A DNA stretch of 64,000 nt, taken from the NCBI RefSeq assembly GCF_900564155.1, contig NZ_LS999839.1:4647097-4711096 (forward strand), read 5' to 3'. The notes under the pieces were generated by a model. That model did not search any database. It was not told the DNA's origin and saw only the letters and a list, made by a program, of their open reading frames with translations. A program made the position numbers and the translations under genes. Each line of letters starts with the position of its first letter. The first letter of the stretch is position 1. Below, piece by piece: positions 25,657-34,868 of this stretch. Source of the stretch: Pedobacter schmidteae (GTDB lineage: Bacteria > Bacteroidota > Bacteroidia > Sphingobacteriales > Sphingobacteriaceae).

Positions 25657-26952
25657 TCAGGCAAGCGACATCTCTACATAAAAAACCGTTCCTGTGTCGA
25701 CAGAACTGGTAAACCAGATGCGTCCACCTTGTTGAACAATAAAATCTTTGCAGAGCACCAGTCCCAATCCGGTTCCCTTTTCATTCATAGTGCCATAGCT
25801 GGAGGCAATATTAAGGCTAAATATCTCTGCTTGCCGTTCCGATGCAATCCCAATGCCATCATCTTTAATAGAGATGATACACTTTCCGTCCTCCAAGGTA
25901 GTCCCAACCTGGATTGTACCACCGGGATTGGTAAACTTAACAGCATTGTTCAACAAATTTCGCATCACCAGATCAAACATGTTTTTATCCGCACTAATGC
26001 TTACCTCTTTATCAATCTCAACAAGTACCTTAATATTTTTTCGGGATGTAAGCGGCTCAAACATACGTATGGTAGGCAGTAACTGGGCTTCTACAGATAC
26101 CGGCACCAAACACATTGGTACGTTTTGCAATTGATTTTTCGCCCACTCCAATAAATTTCCTAGCAAATACTGGGCATCTGATAATGATTTTGTCAGATTC
26201 TGTTCCACAGAGAGCCGTTCTTCCGCATTCAATTCCATTTCATTCAGCAATTGCAAATACAATTGCAAAGAATTGAGTGGGGTATTTAGGTCGTGTCCTA
26301 TAATAGAAAAGAGTTTATCCTTTTCTTTATTCATCAATTCCAATTTCAGTGCTTTATCTTCAGCCCGTTCTTTTTGTGTCCGGTAACTTTTGCGCAACTG
26401 AATCGTTCCAACGGCAATCATTACACTCACCATCACATAGGTAAAAGCTACATCCATAAACCACTCCCCTCTACCTGAATAGTATTGCTGAATGCTTTTT
26501 GGGTAAAAATACTCGATCGCCAATACTGTCAGTACCAGCACGACGTTAAAAAAATACCAGAATGCCAGCTTTTTCCTTGGAATAATTAGAAAAATGAGAT
26601 ATAGACTAACCATAAAGAGCAACAATATGCTACCCGATATGCCTGAATTGTAAAAATAAGCCAGGGCAATAGCCACGTTAATTTGAATAACAGACAAAAT
26701 AACCGCCAGACGAGACTTATACATATAGCGGCTTAATGCATACAAACCGGTCTGAATGATTAAAATAGCAGCTGATATTAAGGCAGCGAAATAAAGCGAT
26801 GTAGAAAAATTATAAATAGTAATAATAGAAACGGCAGCAATAGCGGTGATAGAGATGGTATGAAAAATCCTGCCTTCTAAAGAGAAGTGATCTGCATCTC
26901 CCACCATCCGGAGCCAGTTGTCCTGCCATTTAACTAATAAGCGTTTAAACAT
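25657..26952 (-). CDS. membrane sensor histidine kinase
   Basis: This 431-aa protein has six predicted membrane helices between about residues 33 and 185. A short coiled coil follows (about 190-212), then the HisKA domain with the phospho-accepting His220 in IIGHDLNTPLNSLQ and a HATPase domain. In the latter the N box is NLLNNAVKF, G1 is DDGIGIAS and G2 is GTGLGLVLCKDF. It would autophosphorylate on a membrane-linked signal. No response-regulator gene is adjacent, so it is an orphan kinase here. The signal is unknown because the sensor part is entirely in the membrane with no periplasmic domain. Confidence 0.9.
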   Translation of the reverse strand: MFKRLLVKWQDNWLRMVGDADHFSLEGRIFHTISITAIAAVSIITIYNFSTSLYFAALISAAILIIQTGLYALSRYMYKSRLAVILSVIQINVAIALAYFYNSGISGSILLLFMVSLYLIFLIIPRKKLAFWYFFNVVLVLTVLAIEYFYPKSIQQYYSGRGEWFMDVAFTYVMVSVMIAVGTIQLRKSYRTQKERAEDKALKLELMNKEKDKLFSIIGHDLNTPLNSLQLYLQLLNEMELNAEERLSVEQNLTKSLSDAQYLLGNLLEWAKNQLQNVPMCLVPVSVEAQLLPTIRMFEPLTSRKNIKVLVEIDKEVSISADKNMFDLVMRNLLNNAVKFTNPGGTIQVGTTLEDGKCIISIKDDGIGIASERQAEIFSLNIASSYGTMNEKGTGLGLVLCKDFIVQQGGRIWFTSSVDTGTVFYVEMSLA

Positions 26953-27045
26953 TTATAATCCCTGCTGTAGCCTGGCCCAAAAAAGAGAGGCGTTATGAAT
27001 TACAAATTAAAGCATAAATGTTGTAAATATACAGTGATGGGGCCA

Positions 27046-27513
27046 CTATTTATCCTTCACTTTTACATACTTCTCCGTAATCGTCCTATCCACTCCTGCA
27101 CCTTCAACTTTTTCTACCCCTGTCTGAATCAAAGTGTCATTTTGAACGGTAACCTTAAATTTGAACGATTTACCTTCCCAATTTTTATCGCTATAAAAAT
27201 CCAGAAACTCGGTGTACTGATCGCCCTGCAGCTGGTAACGTCCTCCTCCGGCATCAAAGTTATTCTTGCCTTCCTTATTTAATTTTAAATCGTGCCTCAG
27301 GAAAGAAAAGTGTGTGTCATTAATAATTTTAATCATCTGCTGGTTTTTGGTATAATCGGTAAACGTGCGAACCCCGTTTTCGACATTTGTGGCCGACACC
27401 AATTGCCAGGTCCCCTTCAATCCAATTGTTTTTTCATTATCCCCGGCATTTTCTGTTGTGCAGGCCATAAGTGCTGTTACAGAAAATAACAGCGAGAACA
27501 TTTTAAACTTCAT
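27046..27513 (-). CDS. lipocalin-like lipoprotein
   Basis: The protein is 155 aa from the ATG at 27513. An upstream ATG at 27567 overlaps the next gene and would bury the signal peptide. The lipobox LMACT places the lipidated Cys at residue 18. The mature part begins with LKGTWQLVSA, the typical opening of lipocalin-like (DUF4488-type) proteins of Bacteroidota, and continues as a beta barrel. It may bind a small ligand in the periplasm or on the outer membrane. It follows the FAD/Fe-S dehydrogenase gene by about 40 bp in the same direction; a link to lysine catabolism is not evident. Confidence 0.75.
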   Translation of the reverse strand: MKFKMFSLLFSVTALMACTTENAGDNEKTIGLKGTWQLVSATNVENGVRTFTDYTKNQQMIKIINDTHFSFLRHDLKLNKEGKNNFDAGGGRYQLQGDQYTEFLDFYSDKNWEGKSFKFKVTVQNDTLIQTGVEKVEGAGVDRTITEKYVKVKDK

Positions 27514-27554
27514 ATGATTAGCGTTAGGTAAGAATTTATCTAAAGATAAAAAAA

Positions 27555-30494
27555 TTATCCGGAACACATAAATGCTTCATATAATATCTCCACAGGATGT
27601 TTGGCTATTTTTGAAGTACCATCTTTGATTTGATGCCGGCAACTGGTTCCTGTGGCCGCAATTACCGTTTCGTCCCGCTGATTTCTAATTTCAGGAAACA
27701 ACACCAATTCACCAATTTGCATCGACAATCCATAATGCTCTTTTTCATAGCCAAAAGACCCTGCCATTCCGCAACAACCTGAAGCAATGGTTTCTACCTC
27801 ATAATTTTGAGGAAAAGAAAGTATCTGCTCGGTAGCTTTCAACGCATTAAATGCCTTTTGCTGACAATGCCCATGCAACTTAATTTTCTTTTTTTCCGTA
27901 CTGAACTGCGATTTCGAGATATTTCCCTTTTGCATTTCCAATGCCAGAAACTCATCAATGAGCAATACGTTTGAGGCCAGCTTTTTTGCACTTGCCAACT
28001 GCTCTTCTTCCACCAGATCAGGATATTCATCCCTAAAGGTTAAGATTGCAGATGGCTCGATACCAATCAATGGCGATTCATTATTAATAAGCGGGCTTAA
28101 ACACCACACATTATGCTGGGCAATTTTCCTGGCCCTTCGCAGCAAACCTTTAGAAATTGATGCCCTGCCGCTTTCCAGGTGTTGAGGTATCTCTACCTCA
28201 TAGCCCAGACCCTGCAATAGCAGAATCGCTTTAATTCCAATCTCCGTATCCTGATAATTGGTAAATTCGTCACAAAAGAAATAAACCTTTTTAACAGGAG
28301 TCGAAGGGGTTCGAATCCGTCTGCTATCGCGCTGGTGTTTCAAAAACCAGTTTCTTAAAGTGATGGTATGGAGGCCAGGCATACTGCGTTCAGCTGCAAA
28401 GCCCACCATTTTTTTCATGATACCGCTTAAGGTTGGTTGGGTCATCATCAGGTTGTATAAGGATGGCCATACCGATCCCATAGCGGCTACAGTACTAAAA
28501 TGGGCAATAAGACGCGACCGCAATGGAACTCCATTCGCATCCTGATAGTGCTGCAAAAATTCGGCCTTCAGTTTTGCCATATCAACATTGGAGGGGCATT
28601 CTGATTTACAGCCTTTGCAACTCAAACACAAATCCAGCACATCCTTAATCTCCTTGTGATTAAATTTATTCAACTGTTCGGAATGGGTCAGGAAATTTCT
28701 TAAAATATTTGCTCTTGCCCTTGTCGTATCCTTTTCATCATGTGTTGCCATATACGATGGGCACATGGTGCCACCTGCAAGATGTGATTTCCTACAGTCG
28801 CCAGAGCCGTTGCACTGCTCAATATGCTGCAACATATTTTGCCCCTCATACCGGAATATGGTTTTGGTCGTAAATGCTTTTTGTCCGGCCTGATACCTCA
28901 GCATTGTATCCATTGGCGGGGCATTTGTAATTTTACCCGGGTTAAAAATATTTTTGGGATCCCAGGTGTGCTTTAGCGTTTTTAGCATTTCATAGTTTTT
29001 TGAACCAATCATTTGCTCAATAAACTCGCCTCTCAACCGACCATCGCCGTGTTCTCCACTAAGGGAACCTTTATACTTTTTGACCAATGTTGCTATTTCT
29101 TCGGCAATAAGCCTGAATAGCTTATTGCCCTCTTCAGACTTTAAATTGAGTATAGGCCTTAAATGTAATTCGCCCGATCCGGCATGGGCATAATGCACCG
29201 AAAACAGCTCGTGTTTTCTTAAAATATCATTAAAATCGCGAATGTACGCAGGCAAATCTTGCACATCCACAGCAGTATCCTCAATTACCGGGACAGCCTT
29301 TTCATCACCTGGCAGATTGCTCAACAATCCCAATCCGGCTTTTCTTAGCGACCAGATTTTTTTGATGTCGATTCCTGAAAGCAGGGGGAAATGATAGCCC
29401 AATCCAAGACTGCGCATTTCAGCCTCCACCTTTCCGGCTATCTCCGCCACTTCCGCATAAGTATCGCGGGCATATTCAATCACCAACAAAGCGTCGGGTT
29501 CGCCCTGAACGAAAAAACTATTTTCACGTTGTTCAATGTTGTCTCTTGTGCATTCTAAAATATAATGATCAATCAACTCAACCGCATTGGGCTTATACTT
29601 TAATGCTATAAGATTGGCCCGCAGGGCCTCTTCAAGTGTTTTAAAATGCACACACAACAAACCCGAATGTGCAGGTGGCAAGGGTTCAATGTTCAGCTTA
29701 ATTTCTGTGATCAGGGCAAGCGTTCCTTCCGAACCGGCAATCAATTTGCAAAAATTAAAATCGTCTCCACCTGCAGTGAAAGGGGCACTGTCCAGCAATA
29801 TATCTATGGCATAGCCTGTATTGCGCCTTTCTACACTTTTCTTCGGAAATTCTTTCCTTATTTCCTGCTGATTTTCATAGTTACCCAACTGAGTTCTTAT
29901 CGACCGGTATAAAGCAGCTTCAAGGCTTCCTCCTTCACATTTGCCAATAAATTCGTCAAAGGTCAGCGATTTGAATTCTACTTCCGAACCATCGCTCAAC
30001 AGCGCCTTTATTTCAAGTGTATGCTCACGCGTACTTTTGTACACAATAGAATTGGAACCACAGGAATTGTTTCCTACCATCCCCCCTATCATGGCACGAT
30101 TGGCTGTTGAGGTCTCGGGGCCAAAAAATAACCCATCTTTCTTTAACTGAAGGTTCAACTCATCCCTAACCACTCCAGGTTGCACACGAACCCAGCGTTC
30201 GGCTGTATTAACTTCCAGAATCTGGTTAAAATGTTTGGAAACATCCACCACGATCCCATTACCTACTACCTGACCAGCCAACGAAGTGCCAGCCGTACGG
30301 GGAATCAGAGAAGTTCCCTCACGATCGGCAAAAGCAATCAATCGTTTCAGATCGGCAATGGAAAGCGGTACGGCCACAGCCAGGGGCAATTCCGAATAGG
30401 CAGAAGCATCCGTAGCATACAATACCCTGGTGGTTTCATCCGTGTAAAATTCGCCTTCTATTGATGCGGCCAGCAGCTTAAGCTTTTCTTTCAT
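27555..30494 (-). CDS. FAD/Fe-S dehydrogenase, YdiJ-type, likely D-2-hydroxyglutarate dehydrogenase
   Basis: This 979-aa protein joins a VAO/PCMH-type FAD domain, an FAD-oxidase C domain and a C-terminal iron-sulfur and CCG domain. Visible motifs are TAGTSLAGQVVGNG and GGMVGNNSCGSNS (FAD site, about residues 65-140), LSGEHGDGRLRGEF (around 490), cysteine clusters CNGSGDC and CLSCKGCKSECPSNVDMAK (about 570-640) and SGCCGMAGSFGYEKEH near 905. Size and order match YdiJ, reported to oxidise D-2-hydroxyglutarate to 2-oxoglutarate; the broader family also includes glycolate and D-lactate dehydrogenases. The next two genes upstream encode the preceding steps of lysine breakdown, which makes D-2-hydroxyglutarate the best substrate guess. 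Electrons probably go to the membrane quinone pool. Confidence 0.85.
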   Translation of the reverse strand: MKEKLKLLAASIEGEFYTDETTRVLYATDASAYSELPLAVAVPLSIADLKRLIAFADREGTSLIPRTAGTSLAGQVVGNGIVVDVSKHFNQILEVNTAERWVRVQPGVVRDELNLQLKKDGLFFGPETSTANRAMIGGMVGNNSCGSNSIVYKSTREHTLEIKALLSDGSEVEFKSLTFDEFIGKCEGGSLEAALYRSIRTQLGNYENQQEIRKEFPKKSVERRNTGYAIDILLDSAPFTAGGDDFNFCKLIAGSEGTLALITEIKLNIEPLPPAHSGLLCVHFKTLEEALRANLIALKYKPNAVELIDHYILECTRDNIEQRENSFFVQGEPDALLVIEYARDTYAEVAEIAGKVEAEMRSLGLGYHFPLLSGIDIKKIWSLRKAGLGLLSNLPGDEKAVPVIEDTAVDVQDLPAYIRDFNDILRKHELFSVHYAHAGSGELHLRPILNLKSEEGNKLFRLIAEEIATLVKKYKGSLSGEHGDGRLRGEFIEQMIGSKNYEMLKTLKHTWDPKNIFNPGKITNAPPMDTMLRYQAGQKAFTTKTIFRYEGQNMLQHIEQCNGSGDCRKSHLAGGTMCPSYMATHDEKDTTRARANILRNFLTHSEQLNKFNHKEIKDVLDLCLSCKGCKSECPSNVDMAKLKAEFLQHYQDANGVPLRSRLIAHFSTVAAMGSVWPSLYNLMMTQPTLSGIMKKMVGFAAERSMPGLHTITLRNWFLKHQRDSRRIRTPSTPVKKVYFFCDEFTNYQDTEIGIKAILLLQGLGYEVEIPQHLESGRASISKGLLRRARKIAQHNVWCLSPLINNESPLIGIEPSAILTFRDEYPDLVEEEQLASAKKLASNVLLIDEFLALEMQKGNISKSQFSTEKKKIKLHGHCQQKAFNALKATEQILSFPQNYEVETIASGCCGMAGSFGYEKEHYGLSMQIGELVLFPEIRNQRDETVIAATGTSCRHQIKDGTSKIAKHPVEILYEAFMCSG

Positions 30495-30526
30495 TCCCGT
30501 TAATTCAGCAACAAGGTAATCAATAC

Positions 30527-32056
30527 TTATAGGTCAAATTTTATGCCTTGTGCCAATGGCAGCGTATTTGAATAGTTAATGGTATTGGTTTGCCTGCGCA
30601 TATAACCTTTCCAGGCATCTGATCCGCTTTCACGACCACCGCCTGTTTCTTTCTCACCACCAAAAGCACCGCCAATTTCGGCTCCCGAAGTACCAATATT
30701 CACATTGGCAATACCACAGTCGGAACCCGATGCCGATAAAAACTGTTCTGCTTCACGCAGGTTCAACGTCATAATAGCAGAAGAGAGTCCTTGTGGAACA
30801 TCGTTTTGCATCTGTATAGCTTCTTCAATAGTGCTATATTTCATGACATATAATATAGGCGCAAAGGTTTCTTCCTGCACTATTTCGTAATGATTTTTTA
30901 CTTCGGCAATACAAGGTTTTACATAACAGCCCGACTCCAATCCGGCACCACTAAGCACACCTCCTTCAACCAAAAATTTTCCACCTTGCTGTTTTACCTT
31001 TTCAATGCTACTCAGATAGGCGTTCACTGCATCTTTATCAATCAGTGGCCCCATATGGTTATTTTCATCCAATGGGTCGCCTATTTTAATCTGTCCGTAT
31101 GCTTTTGATAATTTTGCAGTGAAGTTATCATATACACTTTCATGAATGATTAAGCGACGTGTAGAAGTACAACGCTGTCCGGCAGTACCTACAGCACCAA
31201 AAACAGCACCTATTACCGACATTTCCAGATCGGCACTGGCCGAAATAATAATGGCGTTATTGCCTCCGAGTTCTAATATAGTTTTACCAAACCTACCGGC
31301 AACAGCAGCCGAAACCATACGACCAACCCTGGTTGATCCTGTAAATGAGATCAGCGGTATGCGCTTATCATTGTTCATCAAGTTACCAATAGCATTGCCT
31401 GTAACCAAGCTACAGATACCTTCCGACAGATCGTTTGCTTTCAATACTTTTGCCATGATGTGCTGACAAGCTACCGCGCAAAGTGGTGTTTTTGAAGAAG
31501 GTTTCCATACACATACATTACCACAAACCCATGCCAGGGCTGTATTCCAGGCCCAAACTGCTACAGGGAAGTTGAATGCCGAAATGATACTGACCACGCC
31601 CATTGGGTGCCATTGCTCGTACATACGGTGGTTTGGCCTTTCAGAATGCATAGTTAAACCATAAAGCTGACGCGACAATCCAACAGCAAAATCGCAGATA
31701 TCAATCATCTCCTGCACCTCGCCCATTCCTTCCTGCAAGCTTTTGCCCATCTCAAAAGATACCAAAGCACCCAAATCGGCTTTATGCAAACGGAGGGCAT
31801 CGCCAAACTGACGTACCATTTCACCACGCTTTGGCGCAGGTACCGCCCGCCACTGCAAAAAGGCTTGTTGTGCCTGCTGCATTACCACTTCATAAGCTTC
31901 CGCATCTGTGCTCTGTACACGGGCAATTAGTTGTCCATTAACCGGCGAATATGAAGTAATGGTTTCGCCTTTGGTAGTTAACCATTTTATACCCGTTGAT
32001 GTACCCAGATTGTCGGATTCTACACCCAGCTTACTTAATATATTGTTGATGTTCAT
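30527..32056 (-). CDS. amaB: ALDH7-type 2-aminoadipate semialdehyde dehydrogenase
   Basis: This 509-aa aldehyde dehydrogenase carries the antiquitin/ALDH7 signature GAVGTAGQRCTSTRRL with catalytic Cys296 and ILELGGNNAII with the general-base Glu262. SFTGSTRVGR is the NAD-binding motif. ALDH7 enzymes oxidise 2-aminoadipate 6-semialdehyde (in equilibrium with piperideine-6-carboxylate) to 2-aminoadipate in lysine degradation. It lies 14 bp downstream of the DUF1338 gene and 32 bp upstream of the FAD/Fe-S dehydrogenase gene, so all three form one operon. The neighbours act later in the same route, which supports the substrate call. The symbol follows the Pseudomonas enzyme. Confidence 0.88.
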   Translation of the reverse strand: MNINNILSKLGVESDNLGTSTGIKWLTTKGETITSYSPVNGQLIARVQSTDAEAYEVVMQQAQQAFLQWRAVPAPKRGEMVRQFGDALRLHKADLGALVSFEMGKSLQEGMGEVQEMIDICDFAVGLSRQLYGLTMHSERPNHRMYEQWHPMGVVSIISAFNFPVAVWAWNTALAWVCGNVCVWKPSSKTPLCAVACQHIMAKVLKANDLSEGICSLVTGNAIGNLMNNDKRIPLISFTGSTRVGRMVSAAVAGRFGKTILELGGNNAIIISASADLEMSVIGAVFGAVGTAGQRCTSTRRLIIHESVYDNFTAKLSKAYGQIKIGDPLDENNHMGPLIDKDAVNAYLSSIEKVKQQGGKFLVEGGVLSGAGLESGCYVKPCIAEVKNHYEIVQEETFAPILYVMKYSTIEEAIQMQNDVPQGLSSAIMTLNLREAEQFLSASGSDCGIANVNIGTSGAEIGGAFGGEKETGGGRESGSDAWKGYMRRQTNTINYSNTLPLAQGIKFDL

Positions 32057-32070
32057 ATCTATATGTTTGA

Positions 32071-32976
32071 TCAGGATTTTGTTTGTTTAATATAAGTACT
32101 TTCAAATATTTTATCGGCATTGTTGGTCTCAAAACCTTCACGTCGATGTGCCGCTGTAATTTCTGCTAAAGGTAAATGATCAAATTCCGGCAAAACCAGG
32201 CGCTCAGAAAATTCCACATAACTACCAGCAATAGGCATGGTTTCGCCTTGTGCAAAGGTAGCATCCTGCATTTCGGCTACGGTACTGCTTTGTCTCAATA
32301 AGCCATCCGGACTTACCTTGATTTTACCACCCGAAGTATTCAGCTTCAATCCCAGGGATTCCACAAATTCATTAAAATTTTCCAGCGTATTGTATCCCGC
32401 TTTCAGATTGTGTACGCTGATGGTATAATGATTTAAGTAATAGCGGTTGTAAATTACCCAGGCTGCATATTCACTTTCTTCCAGGAGGAAACGATAATCT
32501 GCAATATCGGGCAATTGCCATAAAGGTTGATGGAAAAACTCGCCTATTTGTACACCATCATCCAGGTCCAGCGCATCTACCGGATCTTTATCAATATGGG
32601 CGGTATATTTATAGATGATTTCCTGAGCTTTTGCAGACAGATCTTTTACAATCAATTCGCTCATAAATATCCTTGGATATTCAGGCGATGGAGGGGCGTA
32701 CCAGTAGGCATTTAACTTTTTACCTTCAAAGTAATAATAATCCATCTTTTGGTATCCCTGATGCAAAAAAATCTTTTCGAAGGACGCAATCCCCAAATGT
32801 GGAACACCTAATGTCCGAAAGGCAATATGATCATTTATAATTTCTTCCTGCCCCTTAATCACCCTTTCGGTAATTAATGCGCCTGTAATCTTTTTTACCG
32901 CCGGAACCTGCTGTCCGTAACGCTCAAAAAGCATATTCAGAAAAGTATCTAACGGTTTTTTCGTATCGAAATTCAT
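32071..32976 (-). CDS. DUF1338 protein, likely 2-oxoadipate dioxygenase/decarboxylase
   Basis: This 301-aa protein belongs to the DUF1338 family, whose studied member HglS from Pseudomonas putida converts 2-oxoadipate to D-2-hydroxyglutarate with O2 and Fe(II). The conserved NDHIAFRTLG near the N-terminus supplies a metal His (H50) and the substrate-binding Arg (R54). H183 (LNHYTISVH) and E256 (SYVEFSERL) are the likely second His and the Glu. It is shorter than the ~460-aa Pseudomonas enzyme, as is usual for Bacteroidota forms. It is the first gene of the operon with ALDH7 and the D-2-hydroxyglutarate dehydrogenase candidate. The family call is firm; the exact substrate is inferred from that neighbourhood. 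Confidence 0.87.
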   Translation of the reverse strand: MNFDTKKPLDTFLNMLFERYGQQVPAVKKITGALITERVIKGQEEIINDHIAFRTLGVPHLGIASFEKIFLHQGYQKMDYYYFEGKKLNAYWYAPPSPEYPRIFMSELIVKDLSAKAQEIIYKYTAHIDKDPVDALDLDDGVQIGEFFHQPLWQLPDIADYRFLLEESEYAAWVIYNRYYLNHYTISVHNLKAGYNTLENFNEFVESLGLKLNTSGGKIKVSPDGLLRQSSTVAEMQDATFAQGETMPIAGSYVEFSERLVLPEFDHLPLAEITAAHRREGFETNNADKIFESTYIKQTKS

Positions 32977-33077
32977 ATGCTGCTATTTATTTTTTATGAC
33001 TGACCGCTATTCAGTTCGTCATGCTAACCAAATATCCCTATATTTATCATTAGTAAACGATATATATTAATTAAGTA
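32977..33077. promoter_or_regulatory. divergent promoter region between the lysine-catabolism operon and its LysR regulator
   Basis: This 101-bp A+T-rich gap separates the start codons of the divergent DUF1338 and LysR genes. LysR proteins usually bind such a shared region. A weak ATC-n10-GAT dyad at 33046-33061 is a candidate half-site, but no clear box stands out. Confidence 0.35.
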
Positions 33078-33974
33078 ATGATAAGTATTGCTAATCAAAT
33101 AGAATTACGTCACCTGCATTATTTTAAGGTGTTGGCTACCGAACTACATTATCGGAGAGCTTCAGAACTCTTATTCATCTCCCAATCGGCCTTAAGTCAA
33201 CAAATTAAGCAACTGGAACAAATCTTAAAAGTATCCCTATTTGATCGTAGCAATAAAAAAGTAGCTTTGACCGATGCAGGAAAGCTATTTTATGGTGATG
33301 TACAGCAGATTTTGAATAAGGTGGAGACTGCGGTGGTACATTTAAAGCTGTATAAAGAAGGCAATACCGGACAAATAGGAATTGGTTTTGTTGCATCAGC
33401 AATGGAGTCGGTGTTACCGGGTTTGCTTAAGCAATTTCATACCGATTGTCCTAACATCAAGTTTCAGCTAGACGAGTTGAGCAATATTGATCAGCTGATA
33501 GCCTTGCAAAATGAATCGATAGATTTGGGCTTTATGCGCAGCAATCATGTGCCAGAGGGCTTCATCAGCAAAAAAGTGTATACCGAAACATTTTCAATTG
33601 TACTGCCGGCACAACATCCCATGGCAGCTTCAAAGTTCAAAAATATCGGTCAGTTAAAGGACGAATCCTTTATTCTGTTTCCCAACGAGCAGAGCCAGTT
33701 GTATTATCAGCAAATCATCAACCTTTGTGCCGACCAAGGTTTTGTGCCTAAAGTGGCCCACAGATCTATACATGCACCAACCATATTCCGACTGGTAGAA
33801 AATGGCATGGGCCTTAGCATTATTCCAACTTCTCTGGCTTCCGCTGATCATCCAAATATTAAATTTATAGAGCTGAAAGGTATTCCACAGCAAACCTCAC
33901 TATATGCCGTATGGAAACAGCACAACGGCAATCCTGCATTGCCTTATTTGCTGGAAATGCTACCTAAAGGCTAG
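33078..33974 (+). CDS. LysR-family transcriptional regulator
   Basis: This 298-aa protein has the N-terminal winged helix-turn-helix (about residues 10-70: RHLHYFKVLATELHYRRASE, then SQSALSQQIKQLE) and the LysR substrate-binding domain (about 95-295). It is transcribed away from the DUF1338-ALDH7-dehydrogenase operon across a 101-bp gap. In this family that layout usually means the regulator controls the neighbouring operon and its own gene. A lysine-pathway intermediate is the likely co-inducer; the ligand cannot be read from sequence. Confidence 0.9.
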   Translation: MISIANQIELRHLHYFKVLATELHYRRASELLFISQSALSQQIKQLEQILKVSLFDRSNKKVALTDAGKLFYGDVQQILNKVETAVVHLKLYKEGNTGQIGIGFVASAMESVLPGLLKQFHTDCPNIKFQLDELSNIDQLIALQNESIDLGFMRSNHVPEGFISKKVYTETFSIVLPAQHPMAASKFKNIGQLKDESFILFPNEQSQLYYQQIINLCADQGFVPKVAHRSIHAPTIFRLVENGMGLSIIPTSLASADHPNIKFIELKGIPQQTSLYAVWKQHNGNPALPYLLEMLPKG

Positions 33975-33994
33975 CAACGATTTGGTGCTATTGG

Positions 33995-34387
33995 TCAAAA
34001 AAGCAAAGTATCAAAAATCTCGCCTCTATTCAACTTATCACCTACTTTAGCAATTACTTCTACCTTCGCTTTAAGGCATAATGCGTTGTCGGCAAGCCTA
34101 TAAATGTCCTGAAAAAAAATGAGTTTTATTCCCTGTCTTTCTGTACGCAGTTTTACCGTAAAAATATCCCTGCTGGTTAAGGATCTTTTAAAGTCCATTT
34201 CTATCCTCGACACCATCAGCAAAATCCCTTTTTCAGTCAATTCCTTAAAGGAGCTGGTTTTGGTTAGCAAATATTCGTGTCTGGCATGTTCCAGATAGGA
34301 TTGGTAAACGGCATTGTTTACTACGCCTTGTATATCGCATTCGTAATCACGCACCTTGAGTTCAATTTCAAATAAATATTCTTGCAT
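33995..34387 (-). CDS. acyl-CoA thioesterase, 4HBT hot-dog fold
   Basis: This 130-aa protein has the 4-hydroxybenzoyl-CoA-thioesterase-type hot-dog fold. The motif VRDYECDIQGVVNNAVYQSYLEHAR contains the active-site Asp and the conserved N-x-x-Y/H region. It would hydrolyse an acyl-CoA in the cytoplasm; the chain length is unknown. It converges on the LysR gene with a 20-bp gap and seems to be a lone gene. Confidence 0.85.
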   Translation of the reverse strand: MQEYLFEIELKVRDYECDIQGVVNNAVYQSYLEHARHEYLLTKTSSFKELTEKGILLMVSRIEMDFKRSLTSRDIFTVKLRTERQGIKLIFFQDIYRLADNALCLKAKVEVIAKVGDKLNRGEIFDTLLF

Positions 34388-34490
34388 ACGTTACAAAGAT
34401 CATCATTGTATTTAAATTTAGCTCAATTTTCTCTTTCTATATCAATCGTTGTCGATAGGGCTTGAAATAGCCATATTAAAAACAACACAC

Positions 34491-34868
34491 TTATAAAGGC
34501 TGTTTTAACGCAATTCTGTTCCCTTCGGTATCTTCAAATTCGGCAACAAATCCCCATCCTTCATTGAAGGTTTTGGGAAATAGAGTTTTTCCACCATTCG
34601 ATATGGCTCTTTTTAACGTTTCGTCGATATTTTCTGTAAAAAAATAAATTAAAACACCATTGTTTGTAGGTTTATAGATTTCTCCTTTTGCCAGAGCTCC
34701 TGACATCCCATTGTCACCCCCATCAAGCGAAAAAAAGGCCATTTCATTGTCTTCAATGATATCTTGTTCAAACTCAAAACCAAAAACCAACTGATAAAAA
34801 TTCATTGCCCGGTCCAAATCGTTTACCGGAATTTCAAAATAAACAACATGATGATGCGACTTATTCAT
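34491..34868 (-). CDS. VOC-family (glyoxalase-like) protein
   Basis: This 125-aa protein has the vicinal-oxygen-chelate fold. YFEIPVNDLDRAMNFYQLVFGF opens the first beta-alpha-beta module, and WGFVAEFEDTEGNRIAL closes the second. Members bind a metal and act as glyoxalases, dioxygenases or resistance proteins; here no specific activity can be named. Its ATG overlaps the stop of the upstream-facing DUF1080 gene by 8 bp, so the two are translated together. Confidence 0.85.
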   Translation of the reverse strand: MNKSHHHVVYFEIPVNDLDRAMNFYQLVFGFEFEQDIIEDNEMAFFSLDGGDNGMSGALAKGEIYKPTNNGVLIYFFTENIDETLKRAISNGGKTLFPKTFNEGWGFVAEFEDTEGNRIALKQPL

